Shown here one piece after another: positions 27,507-36,087 of a DNA stretch of 64,000 nucleotides (position 1 is the first letter of the stretch; each line of letters opens with the position of its first letter). Position numbers and translations under genes: made by a program. Where the stretch lies: assembly GCA_016717725.1 (NCBI GenBank), contig JADKFA010000045.1, positions 108,746 to 172,745 on the forward strand, written 5' to 3'. Source of the DNA: Bacteroidota bacterium (GTDB lineage Bacteria; Bacteroidota; Bacteroidia; AKYH767-A; OLB10). The notes beneath the pieces were generated by a model that saw nothing but the letters and a program-made list of their open reading frames with translations, did not search any database and had not been told where the DNA came from.

Positions 27507-29177
27507 ATGAGGACCTTTCATAAGTATCACCGTATTATTACGGTGATACTTTTCTGCATTAGCCACATTTCTACAAATTCACAAAGTATAGACTATGCGA
27601 ATAATCAATTTATACATGGGGATGCTGGAATCGGCGCGAGTGATTATTATATAATTTGTTCTGATCAATCTACAACAATTTCATTTTTGGATTCCAATAA
27701 AAATACAACTTCCATTTATAATAAAATCGGAGCTGGATGTGATACAATTAAAATCGATTCAGTGATATTGTATTATCATAACATTAATCCTTTAACTTTA
27801 AATCAAAAAAGACTATCGTACGTAATTGCGGACAATAAAATAGTTGTTTACGAAGCATTTCTCTATACTTCAAATTTAAATAATTATCCAATTCACTTTT
27901 ATTGTAGGTTAACTCCACCGCCAAATATGGCAGGAACTTCCAATATTAACATGAGCTACAATAAACAATTCTACTATACACCCACTAACACCAATTACTT
28001 AGAATACGGTAACGATTTATTATTATTTGGAATTTCCGATACCTCTTTCATAAGAATTTATCCTAAGTGGCAACATCCACTATTGAATGGTAATAATTAT
28101 TACTCACTCCCAATACAAGAAGAAAGAGCCTGGTACGAATATGCATTTAACACAAATAGTTTTCCTGCATTTCCACTATATTACCCACCTTGTTTAATTA
28201 CAGAAGACTCGTCAATAGCACAAAGAGGTAAATTTATTACACGAACCGGAATGTTTGGAAATGGTCGTGCGACTTCTAATTTGCCCTGGGGATTATCTAC
28301 AGGCTTCCGTTTCTATCCACTTGCCTATGAATTTTTAGGAAAAAGTTATCATACGGTTCCTCATGTTACGAGAGCTGGCGATTCTTTGTTGGCTATTGCA
28401 TTTCATGACAGTACTGTTATTTCATTAAATGGAATAGTAAATACTATAAACAGAGGGGAAGTTTTTCGGACTCTGCTGGATAACCCAGGAGTTTGGCAAG
28501 CAAACCATCCATTTAGTTTAGTTCAAATTTCAAGGCATCAGCAAGAGGATAGTGTATTATACAGTTCGCTTTTTGCTTATTCGGTGCATCCAGATAGTGC
28601 TCTAATTACCAGCACCTGGTACACTACTGAAATTGTACCCGACAGCACTCCTGGAGAGCAAAGTTATTTAAATTTAATTTCGCCTACTAACGGTGTTGCC
28701 TATGTGAAATTGGATGGAGTTTCTCTTTCAACCTATTTTGTTCCCTATGCCAGTGATACCTCGTGGTCATACGCACAAATTCCCGTTACCAGTGTCCAAC
28801 ATAAGCTGGAAGCCGATAGTGGTGTGCTTGCCTATGCGTATCAATATAGTTTAGGCTGCGGTATAGGTTTTTATGTGGGTGGTTTGGAGATGAAAAATAC
28901 CATTACATCGGTTGCTAGTCCAATCATAAAAACTGATATTATTATTTATCCAAATCCAGCACATCAAACACTTAACATAGATTTTGGAGACACCTATAAA
29001 AATGCAACACAAGTTACTGTAAAACTATTTACGATAGAAGGTAAATGCATTCAAAATACAACATCTAAAAATAGAAGGAATCTATCTTTATATATAAGTA
29101 CATTAGCAAATGAGATTTATTTTGTTGAGATTAATATCTATAGAACCAGGGTTACCAAGAAGTTTATAAAGAATTAA
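27507..29177 (+). CDS. T9SS-sorted IgGFc-binding-like surface protein, copy 4
   Basis: 556 residues from the ATG at 27507; the upstream in-frame ATG at 27477 lies inside the preceding ORF and would spoil the signal peptide. The signal peptide ends near STNSQ. The N-half is related to copy 1 (FLDSNKNTTSIYNKIGAGCD), and the constant block AYEFLGKSYHTVPHVTRAGD follows. The sorting domain TDIIIYPNPAHQTLNID closes it, but with unusual changes at conserved places (LYISTLANEIYF instead of LDISTLANGIYF, and NIYRTRV instead of NIDGTRV). The Gly-to-Glu change in the GIYF motif may weaken sorting. It converges with the TonB receptor gene, 14 bases apart. Confidence 0.85.
   Translation: MRTFHKYHRIITVILFCISHISTNSQSIDYANNQFIHGDAGIGASDYYIICSDQSTTISFLDSNKNTTSIYNKIGAGCDTIKIDSVILYYHNINPLTLNQKRLSYVIADNKIVVYEAFLYTSNLNNYPIHFYCRLTPPPNMAGTSNINMSYNKQFYYTPTNTNYLEYGNDLLLFGISDTSFIRIYPKWQHPLLNGNNYYSLPIQEERAWYEYAFNTNSFPAFPLYYPPCLITEDSSIAQRGKFITRTGMFGNGRATSNLPWGLSTGFRFYPLAYEFLGKSYHTVPHVTRAGDSLLAIAFHDSTVISLNGIVNTINRGEVFRTLLDNPGVWQANHPFSLVQISRHQQEDSVLYSSLFAYSVHPDSALITSTWYTTEIVPDSTPGEQSYLNLISPTNGVAYVKLDGVSLSTYFVPYASDTSWSYAQIPVTSVQHKLEADSGVLAYAYQYSLGCGIGFYVGGLEMKNTITSVASPIIKTDIIIYPNPAHQTLNIDFGDTYKNATQVTVKLFTIEGKCIQNTTSKNRRNLSLYISTLANEIYFVEINIYRTRVTKKFIKN
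27522..27551 (+). promoter_or_regulatory. Perfect hairpin in the signal-peptide codons, copy 4
   Basis: AAGTATCACCGTA (27522-27534), loop TTAT, TACGGTGATACTT (27539-27551): thirteen pairs without mismatch, beginning 15 bases after the A of the ATG. Confidence 0.7.
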
Positions 29178-29191
29178 TTTTCCTACTTCCA

Positions 29192-31717
29192 TTAAAAATC
29201 CATCATATCATTCTGCTGGCCGGAGTCTTGCGGGCGATTGGTTTGTTTACGACGATCGCGGCCTTGCTCCATCTTTCCGAAACGGTAGCTGAGGGTGAGA
29301 TTCCCCACTCTCGTCTCGCGCTTACGAACCATCTCTTGACGGAATCCGGTACCCGTATTGTCAATATTAAACTCACGATTATCAAACACGTCAGACACCG
29401 AACCGCCCAACGACCATTTTCCACCTTTGAAATCATATTTAAAACCTAAGTCGACACCACTCATCCCCTTAAAAGTTCCTTGAGGTTGCTTTCTTGGTGC
29501 CATATAATTTGCTGTCACTTGAAATGAAAACTGCTTGCTCACTTTGGTGGATACTGAACCACGCACATCTCCACTCCACACTTCACTCACTAAATCACTT
29601 TGCACATTGGAGGCATCCACTTTATTGTAGAAAAGAGTAAACGTTGCAGAAGAAGTAAATATTTTCAAAAATGTATTTCGCAATGTTAATTCTGCGCCCA
29701 TATTCTCGGCCGTTTTGTAGTTCACAAAAGTTTGAGTCGCAATATTGGTTACTGGGTCTACTGTTCTAAAACGCTGTGTATTGTCGCTCGTATTTCGATA
29801 ATACAAATTTGCACTCACATTCGTATTTCCATAAATACCAGTGAAGCCTAACTCCAACGAATGTGTTAACTCGGGAAGTATGCTTGGATTACCTACAAAC
29901 ACATTCAACGAATCAGATACACTTCTAAAAGGATTTAACTGTCGTTCTCTTGGACGATTTACACGACGCGAATAACTCAACTGAATATCCTTTCCTTCAC
30001 TGATACGATATTTGATAGCAGCAGAAGGAAATAAGTTGATGAAATCGCGCGTAAAAGTAGTATCGGCACTTTTCGACTCTCCTTCAATCATGGTTTGCTC
30101 AGCACGTAATCCGGCACTTAACTCAAATAATTTATAGCGACCACTCCACTGTAAATATCCAGCATACACCCATTCCGTAAAAATAAATTGATCGCTGAAT
30201 AATGAATCTACATTGTAACTATCATTGTCAAAATCGTAACGGTCGGAACTTTGTTCGCTGTCGTTATTACGTAATGTAGCTTTGAGTCCGGTTTCAATTT
30301 TCGAATTTTCAAAAGGGTGCAAATAATCCACCTGCGCTACTCCGCTATACGAAAGTCCTTTTGTATTTACGCGTTGACGTAATTGGCTAGTAGGAGGAGG
30401 GAAAAAAGTATTCAATACATTTTGATCATCTGTTTCATTCACATTTAGGTTACCCGATGCCGTTAGTTCCCTTTTACTATTTGCATACGTATGACGATAA
30501 TCGATGCTTCCATCCATAATACCACTACTCTCTGTTGATTTAGACAATCGATTAAAAGAACTTGTCGTCAAGAGATCAACATTTTGTGTTGCATTAAAAG
30601 ACAAGTCTCTTCTCTTTTCATCACGCATATTATATCCACCCGAAAATCCTAAGGTATTGTAATCATTCAAGTACAAATCCAATCCTGCTCTTAAGTTGTG
30701 CGAAAAATTATCATTGTAGCCCTCGTTCCAACCAATCACATAACTGGTATCGGTGCCAAATGTATTCGTACGAAAACTCTTGCCTTCGTTCGTTCTGCGA
30801 TCATCACGGAATGAATAATTGAAGTAAAGATTGTTTGTTTTCGTACGGCGGTTTAAATTCAAAGAAGCATTATATTTATCTCTTGTACCAACACCAACCG
30901 TTACAGTGCCATTGATTCCAGGATTCTTATCCTTCTTCGTTTTTATATTAATGATTCCTGAGGTTCCTTCTGCGTCATACTTCGCGGATGGATTGGTAAC
31001 TACTTCAATTTGATCAATACTACCGGCAGGTAATTGTTGCAAGATGGATCCACGATTATCTCCAGTTAATCCAGCTGGCTTTCCATCTATCAAAATAGTT
31101 ACTTGCTCACTACCACGCAAACTAATTTTTCCATCAATATCCACACTTACAGAAGGAATATTTTGAAGCACTTCGCCCGCCGATCCTCCTGCATTAATCA
31201 TTGATTTATCGACATTGTATACTTTTTTATCTAGCGAATTTACATACTCCACTTTCTCTCCTACAATTTCTGTTTCTTTCAACACTCTACTAGAGGGAGG
31301 CATCCAAACATTTCCAAAATCTTTCAATGGCTCTTGTGGATTAAGCATAAAAGGTTTCGAATCTAACTGACGATAACCAATGGAAGTAATGCGAATAAAA
31401 TACCTGCCAGGCATCACATCTTCCATTCTAAACTGCCCTTTTTCATCTGTTAACGATCCACCAACTTCTATACTATCCTTTACTTTTAACAAAGCAACAG
31501 AGGCAAATTCGAGTGGTTGTCGGCTGGATGAATCCCTTAAAATTCCGATTACTTTTCCAACTGGTGCCATATTTCGCATAAAGGAAGAGTCCTTCATTGT
31601 CGCTCTGTAACGAGCGCTGTCGGGTCGTTGTCCACCTTGATTTTGACCTGCTGGGTTTTGAGCCTGCACGTTGTGAAAGTGTAAGAGAAAGGAAAAAAGA
31701 AGGATGAATACTCGCAT
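29192..31717 (-). CDS. TonB-dependent outer membrane receptor with CarboxypepD-like N-terminal domain
   Basis: About 841 residues from the Met of MRVFILLFSFLL, chosen because it begins a good signal peptide ending NVQAQ; the frame stays open to 31768. A carboxypeptidase-regulatory-like sandwich (GILRDSSSRQPLEFASVALL) comes first, then the plug (AGEVLQNIPSVSVDIDGKIS, VTILIDGKPAGL, IDQIEVVTNPSAKYDAEG), then a barrel of the OMP_b-brl_3 type. The last residues are polar and Gln/Asp/Met-rich with no aromatic terminal residue. Substrate is unknown. No SusD homologue is next to it, so it is not a standard polysaccharide-utilisation receptor. Confidence 0.88.
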   Translation of the reverse strand: MRVFILLFSFLLHFHNVQAQNPAGQNQGGQRPDSARYRATMKDSSFMRNMAPVGKVIGILRDSSSRQPLEFASVALLKVKDSIEVGGSLTDEKGQFRMEDVMPGRYFIRITSIGYRQLDSKPFMLNPQEPLKDFGNVWMPPSSRVLKETEIVGEKVEYVNSLDKKVYNVDKSMINAGGSAGEVLQNIPSVSVDIDGKISLRGSEQVTILIDGKPAGLTGDNRGSILQQLPAGSIDQIEVVTNPSAKYDAEGTSGIINIKTKKDKNPGINGTVTVGVGTRDKYNASLNLNRRTKTNNLYFNYSFRDDRRTNEGKSFRTNTFGTDTSYVIGWNEGYNDNFSHNLRAGLDLYLNDYNTLGFSGGYNMRDEKRRDLSFNATQNVDLLTTSSFNRLSKSTESSGIMDGSIDYRHTYANSKRELTASGNLNVNETDDQNVLNTFFPPPTSQLRQRVNTKGLSYSGVAQVDYLHPFENSKIETGLKATLRNNDSEQSSDRYDFDNDSYNVDSLFSDQFIFTEWVYAGYLQWSGRYKLFELSAGLRAEQTMIEGESKSADTTFTRDFINLFPSAAIKYRISEGKDIQLSYSRRVNRPRERQLNPFRSVSDSLNVFVGNPSILPELTHSLELGFTGIYGNTNVSANLYYRNTSDNTQRFRTVDPVTNIATQTFVNYKTAENMGAELTLRNTFLKIFTSSATFTLFYNKVDASNVQSDLVSEVWSGDVRGSVSTKVSKQFSFQVTANYMAPRKQPQGTFKGMSGVDLGFKYDFKGGKWSLGGSVSDVFDNREFNIDNTGTGFRQEMVRKRETRVGNLTLSYRFGKMEQGRDRRKQTNRPQDSGQQNDMMDF

Positions 31718-31803
31718 ATTAAAATAAATATTTTGTTTTGTTTGTAGCTTGTTTTGATTCAATTCCATCGTGAAGTTTAATTCAAAATAAAACTTAATTC
31801 AAC

Positions 31804-32841
31804 TTACAATGGCACTTCTCTAAATAACACTTCCAATAGAGTTTGTCCTGTAACATACAGACTATTCTTATCGATTTTATCAATGGTATCTTCGTGCGTA
31901 TGCCAATGTTTCCAGAATTTTGAAGGAGCGCTTTCTTCGAAGTGAATCAAATCAATCACTTTAAATCCTAGTGTTTTGTTAATATAATAATGATCATCGA
32001 TGATTCCGTTTCGCTGTTGATTAATGAAATGCGCGCCAAAGCCAGTGGCTTCAGCTACTTTCCAAACCTTATCGACAATATCCGATGCGTATTGCATGCT
32101 GGTTCCTTCCTTGTTGAATTGGATGTTAGCACTTCCCACCATATCCAATAATATTCCATAGCGCGCCATGTAATTGGGTCGATGTAAATTTTTGGTCCAA
32201 TACTGCGAGCCTAAGCAATACGAATCTTCCATCGTTGGAAAATCACTCTCGTCAGGTTGCCCATAATCTTCAACATCAAATAATATAATATCAATACCAA
32301 CATTAGGATTCGCAATCGACAATTGTCGGGCAACTTCAAGCAGTACTCCTACTCCACTCGCACCATCGTTAGCACCGTCGATAGGTTCATTCTTTCGCTG
32401 TGTATCTTGATCTGCAAAAGGACGAGTATCCCAATGTGCACAGAGCAAAATCCGATTGCCTAAGTCGGGATGAAAGGATCCAACAATATTTCTACTATTC
32501 AACACTTTTCCATCAAAGGCACGCACTTGAAACGATTGCACAATGACTGTATCTGCAAACTCCTTCAATTTTTCAACCATCCAATTTCCGCAATCAACAT
32601 GTGCTTTGGTATTCGGAATACGCGGACCAAAATCAACTTGTTGTTTTACAAAAGCAAAAGCGGAATCGGCATTAAACTTTGGTGTATTTATTGGAACCAT
32701 TGTTGTAGATGGTGGTGTTGGGGTAGATGGTTTATTCGAGGAAGAATCACATCCGACAACTCCAATAAAAGAGAAAATCACGAAGAATGTTCGAAGAAAT
32801 TTTCGTTTATGATTTTGTCCAGATCGTACCATCTTTTTCAT
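31804..32841 (-). CDS. M28-family zinc peptidase / glutaminyl cyclotransferase-like lipoprotein
   Basis: 345 residues with lipobox GVVGC (Cys31). The M28 fold has likely metal ligands His136 (AHWDTRP), Asp159 (DGANDGASG), Glu191 (DVEDYG), Asp233 (LLDMVG) and His314 (KHWHTHEDT). Glutaminyl-peptide cyclotransferases and M28 aminopeptidases share these; the WHTHEDT ending and the FDVEDYG loop are seen in the cyclotransferase-like group. Relevant because mature T9SS proteins often start with Gln, as the cargo proteins here do (signal sequences ending AQ or SQ), so N-terminal pyroglutamate formation is a possible role. The start overlaps the cysS end by 35 bases, which suggests coupling. Confidence 0.8.
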   Translation of the reverse strand: MKKMVRSGQNHKRKFLRTFFVIFSFIGVVGCDSSSNKPSTPTPPSTTMVPINTPKFNADSAFAFVKQQVDFGPRIPNTKAHVDCGNWMVEKLKEFADTVIVQSFQVRAFDGKVLNSRNIVGSFHPDLGNRILLCAHWDTRPFADQDTQRKNEPIDGANDGASGVGVLLEVARQLSIANPNVGIDIILFDVEDYGQPDESDFPTMEDSYCLGSQYWTKNLHRPNYMARYGILLDMVGSANIQFNKEGTSMQYASDIVDKVWKVAEATGFGAHFINQQRNGIIDDHYYINKTLGFKVIDLIHFEESAPSKFWKHWHTHEDTIDKIDKNSLYVTGQTLLEVLFREVPL

Positions 32842-34282
32842 CCTTAATTGTAAAGTTTAATTTAATTAACTCATCACGAATTCGATCGGAAGTAGCAAAG
32901 TCTTTTTTTGATTTGGCATCGGCACGTAGTGAAAGTAATAATTGCATTACACCATCCAATTCATCACCAGAAGCCTCTATTTCATCCTTCAATCCTAATA
33001 ATTGATACGCAAATAAATTCATGGTTTCAGTAAGATGGGCGATATCATCGGCAGTCAACTGTTCGGTTCCTGCATACACCGAATTAATGATTCTTACTCC
33101 TTCAAATAAATGCGAGATGGCAATAGCAGTATTCAAATCATCATTCAATGCAGCATACGCATTTTCGCGTACCCCTTTCACATCGGAAGTGGAAGTAGTA
33201 GAAGGCTTAAGCTTGCTCGTTAAAGCAGCTGCGGCTAATAACTTGTTCATCCCTTTCTCGGCAGCTTGTAATCCTTCGTTACTAAAATCAAGTGTACTGC
33301 GATAATGTGCTTGCATAATAAAAAAGCGAATAGTCATAGGACTGTATGACTGCGTCAACAACTTATGCTCTCCTGTAAATAATTCGCGGAGCGTAATAAA
33401 GTTCCCTAACGATTTTCCCATCTTTTGTCCGTTGATAGTAATCATATTATTATGCATCCAATATTTCACGGGTGCTTTTCCGCAACTTCCTTTCGACTGA
33501 GCAATTTCACTTTCATGATGCGGAAATAATAAATCCATTCCACCGCCATGAATATCGAATGTCTCGCCGAGATATTTCATGGACATTGCCGAACATTCAA
33601 TATGCCATCCAGGAAATCCATCACTCCAAGGCGATGGCCAGCGCATAATATGTTCGGGTGATGCCTTCTTCCACAAGGCGAAATCGGCAGGATTGCGTTT
33701 CTCTTCTTGTCCTTCTAACTCTCGTCTTTCACTTCCTGCACCCGCAATTAGATCTTCAATAATTCGACCGCTTAATTTACCGTAGTCATTCGATTTACTA
33801 TAATTGATCACATCAAAATAAACTGAGCCATTCGACTCATAGGCGTAACCGTTAGCAATGATTTGATTCACCATAGCAATTTGCTCGATGATATGGCCGC
33901 TAGCGCGCGGTTCAATTCCCGGAGGCATATTATTGAGTGCGCGCATCGAATCATGAAAACTGTTTGTATACAGCTCCACAATTTCCATTGGTTCCAATTG
34001 TTCGAGGCGAGCTTTCTTAGCAATTTTATCTTCGCCTTCATCTGCATCATTCTCGAGGTGGCCTACGTCGGTGATGTTACGCACATATCGAACTTTGTAC
34101 CCGAGGTGTTGCATGTAACGAGTCAATACATCAAAGGTGATGTAAGGGCGAGCATGTCCCAAATGCGCTTCACCATACACCGTAGGACCACATACATAAA
34201 GACCAACAAAAGGGGAGTTAAGTGGAATGAATTGTTCTTTCTGTCGAGAAAGTGAATTGGTGATATGTAATGGATGATTCAT
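32807..34282 (-). CDS. cysS: Cysteine--tRNA ligase
   Basis: 491 residues from the ATG at 34280-34282; the frame is open 15 codons upstream, but this start matches the usual N terminus. The class I HIGH motif is HLGH at 40-43 and KMSKS appears as KMGKS at 287-291. Zinc ligands are likely Cys31, Cys230, His255 and Glu259. The C-terminal DALR-type helical bundle is present to the end. It charges tRNA-Cys in the cytoplasm. It is followed on the same strand by the M28 peptidase, overlapping by 35 bases, and preceded by a repeat island with a GxxExxY gene. Confidence 0.95.
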   Translation of the reverse strand: MNHPLHITNSLSRQKEQFIPLNSPFVGLYVCGPTVYGEAHLGHARPYITFDVLTRYMQHLGYKVRYVRNITDVGHLENDADEGEDKIAKKARLEQLEPMEIVELYTNSFHDSMRALNNMPPGIEPRASGHIIEQIAMVNQIIANGYAYESNGSVYFDVINYSKSNDYGKLSGRIIEDLIAGAGSERRELEGQEEKRNPADFALWKKASPEHIMRWPSPWSDGFPGWHIECSAMSMKYLGETFDIHGGGMDLLFPHHESEIAQSKGSCGKAPVKYWMHNNMITINGQKMGKSLGNFITLRELFTGEHKLLTQSYSPMTIRFFIMQAHYRSTLDFSNEGLQAAEKGMNKLLAAAALTSKLKPSTTSTSDVKGVRENAYAALNDDLNTAIAISHLFEGVRIINSVYAGTEQLTADDIAHLTETMNLFAYQLLGLKDEIEASGDELDGVMQLLLSLRADAKSKKDFATSDRIRDELIKLNFTIKDEKDGTIWTKS

Positions 34283-34429
34283 AAATTTTTTTGACTTTTT
34301 ATTCTGATCAGCTTGAAATAATCTCAAGTTCTTATAGTTTGCTTTTTCTTTGCGATTCTTTAGGGAAACTTTGCGCCTCTGCGCCTCTGCGAGAAACTCT
34401 AGCGTAGTGCTTCTGCGAGAAACTTTAGC

Positions 34430-34873
34430 TTAGAGTCCGTTTACTATTCGAGTAATTCCTGCTTTAATGGTTTCGGAATTGAAATTAACAAGTAACCCCA
34501 ATTTTTTATTACTAATTTTTAGATACGTCAACAACTGTTTTGGATGAACGGGAGCGATGATTTCTACTGATTTTATTTCTATAATTATTTTATTGTCGAC
34601 AATGATATCTGCTCGGAAACCTAATTCCATATTTTGTCCTTTGTGTACTAATGGAATTCCCACTTGCGATTGAAATGGAATTCCCTTTACACTCAACTCG
34701 TAACAAATTATTCTTTCATATACTGATTCCAATAATCCTGGACCATAATCAATATGTATTTTATAGAATATATCGACAAGTATTGCTGATAATTCATTGA
34801 TTGAAATCTCGGTGTGGTAATTAGGTATGGGTTCTTCAAGATAAGTTACTTCTTCGGTACTAATGTAATTCAT
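34430..34873 (-). CDS. GxxExxY family protein, PD-(D/E)xK nuclease-like
   Basis: 147 residues from the ATG at 34871-34873 (MNYISTEEV); the frame is open further into basic repeat-encoded residues that are unlikely to be real. The family signature is GPGLLESVYE, followed by the core FRADIIVDNKIIIEIKSVE with the PD-(D/E)xK-like D...ExK residues, and VHPKQLLTYLKIS. The family is widespread in Bacteroidota, function unknown, and often sits alone between repeats, as the four-helix-bundle family does. It is flanked by repeat blocks on both sides and lies between tdh and cysS. Confidence 0.88.
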   Translation of the reverse strand: MNYISTEEVTYLEEPIPNYHTEISINELSAILVDIFYKIHIDYGPGLLESVYERIICYELSVKGIPFQSQVGIPLVHKGQNMELGFRADIIVDNKIIIEIKSVEIIAPVHPKQLLTYLKISNKKLGLLVNFNSETIKAGITRIVNGL

Positions 34874-34951
34874 ATCAAATGGGTTTATAATAAAGATAAT
34901 TTTTATTCTTCGCTTTTCTCTTCGCTTCCCTCTTCGCCATTTTTCTCGCAA

Positions 34952-34969
34952 TCCCGATAGCTATCGGGA
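34952..34969. repeat. Perfect 18-bp palindrome, TCCCGATAG type
   Basis: TCCCGATAGCTATCGGGA, nine-base arms without loop. The identical sequence is at 54265-54282 and a degenerate one at 54202-54220. REP-like by form. Confidence 0.8.
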
Positions 34970-35000
34970 CGCAAAGACGCTAAGGCTGCGCTTCGAGGCG

Positions 35001-36083
35001 CTAAGGTTCGTTCGCTTTCTTTTCGCTTTCTTTTCTTCTTAGCTTTTTCTCTTCGCTTCTCTCTCTCTTTGCTTTTGAAATTTTTTCGCGAAGGCGCAGT
35101 ATGTCTAGTTTCTTCTGCCTTTTTTGATTTTCCCATGGCGCTTTCAAATGCTTGAGCATATCGATGGTCATGGAGGAGAGATCGTATTTACACTTCCATC
35201 CCCAATCTTCTTGTGCGCGGGAGTCGTCTATGCTTTTTGGCCATGAATTAGCAATATCCTGACGGAAATCAGGAGCATAATTGATAGTGAATTCAGGAAT
35301 ATGCTTTTTGATTTCTGTGGCAATTTCTTTCGGAGTAAAACTAATTCCACCTAAGTTATAACTGCTGCGAATTTTTACTTCTTGTGTTGGTGCATTCATC
35401 AACTCCAAGGTAGCGCGAATGGCATCGGGCATATACATCATCGGCAATGCGGTATCTTCCTTCAAGAAACAAGTGTAAGAACCTTTGTCGAGGGCTTGAT
35501 GATAAATATCTACAGCATAATCGGTAGTACCACCACCGGGTAATGCTTTGTAGGAAATTAATCCTGGGTAACGAATGCTACGAATGTCAACACCAAACTT
35601 ATTGAAATAATATTCGCCCCAATGTTCACCGGCTAATTTACTAATTCCATAAACGGTACTTGGATCTTTTACGCAAAACTGCGGTGTATTTACACGTGGT
35701 GTAGAAGGGCCAAACACTGCAATGCTCGACGGCCAAAATATTTTCAGATCTTTTTTTTCCTTTGCGATATCAAGCAAAATAAAAAGCCCTTCCATATTCA
35801 ATCGCCATGCGGTTTTCAATTTCTGTTCAGCAGTTGCACTCAGTAAAGCGGCCAACAAATAAACTTCCTTCACATTATTCTTCGTGATCGCTTCGGCAAC
35901 GGCAGGTGCATCGAGCACATCCAACTTCAAAAATGGTCCGCTTTCACTAAGGAAACCACTTTGTTCCTTCACATCTGCTGCAATCACTTTGCTTCCACCG
36001 TTCAATTCACGCAAGGTGGAAACGAGGTCGGTGCCAATTTGGCCCGCTGCCCCTAAAATTAATGATGTATCTCCTTTTGACAT
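35001..36083 (-). CDS. SDR-type L-threonine 3-dehydrogenase / NAD-dependent epimerase family, with repeat-encoded tail
   Basis: 360 residues. The Rossmann motif GAAGQIG is at 11-17, with catalytic Tyr145 and Lys149 in the YGISK motif. WPSSIAVFGPSTPR and RYPGLISYKALPGGGTTDYA are characteristic of the short-chain threonine dehydrogenases that oxidise threonine to 2-amino-3-ketobutyrate. The usual end falls near residue 313 (MTIDMLKHL). The last 45 or so residues are almost only Lys/Arg/Glu and are encoded by the adjoining repeat island, so the island has probably replaced the original stop. The start is 4 bases after the coiled-coil gene. Confidence 0.85.
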   Translation of the reverse strand: MSKGDTSLILGAAGQIGTDLVSTLRELNGGSKVIAADVKEQSGFLSESGPFLKLDVLDAPAVAEAITKNNVKEVYLLAALLSATAEQKLKTAWRLNMEGLFILLDIAKEKKDLKIFWPSSIAVFGPSTPRVNTPQFCVKDPSTVYGISKLAGEHWGEYYFNKFGVDIRSIRYPGLISYKALPGGGTTDYAVDIYHQALDKGSYTCFLKEDTALPMMYMPDAIRATLELMNAPTQEVKIRSSYNLGGISFTPKEIATEIKKHIPEFTINYAPDFRQDIANSWPKSIDDSRAQEDWGWKCKYDLSSMTIDMLKHLKAPWENQKRQKKLDILRLREKISKAKRERSEEKKLRRKESEKKANEP

Positions 36084-36087
36084 AATT

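Larger units (their letters stand above)
21114..29177 (+). repeat. Four tandem units of about 2.0 kb: C-terminal domain plus T9SS adhesin
   Basis: Units start at the codons for QCDNxYV (about 21115, 23140, 25160, 27185) and end with the adhesin stop (23103, 25126, 27148, 29177). In unit 1 the leading domain is fused to the LamG protein; in units 2-4 it is a free ORF. The 18-base spacer after units 1 and 3 is identical. The 3' halves of the adhesins are nearly identical at DNA level while the 5' halves differ, which suggests repeated gene conversion. Confidence 0.85.
34330..35140. repeat. Composite repeat island around the GxxExxY gene
   Basis: Left of the gene (34350-34435) the blocks TTTGCGCCTCTGCGCCTCTG and CTGCGAGAAACT recur. 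On the right (34905-35100) are CTTCGCTTTTCTC units, a perfect palindrome at 34952-34969, and GCGCTAAGG / GGCTGCGCT blocks. The same blocks (TTTTCTCGCAAAGGCGCTAA, GGCTGCGCT, the same palindrome) recur at 54044-54282. The right part forms the 3' end of the threonine dehydrogenase reading frame. Confidence 0.7.

Noticed and set aside
29192..31768. Polysaccharide utilisation locus around the TonB receptor
   Set aside because: No SusD-like gene or glycoside hydrolase is adjacent; neighbours are a peptidase and adhesins.
34903..35136. Open frame of 77 codons, very basic
   Set aside because: It is the repeat island read in another frame; it overlaps the threonine dehydrogenase end and is not protein-like.
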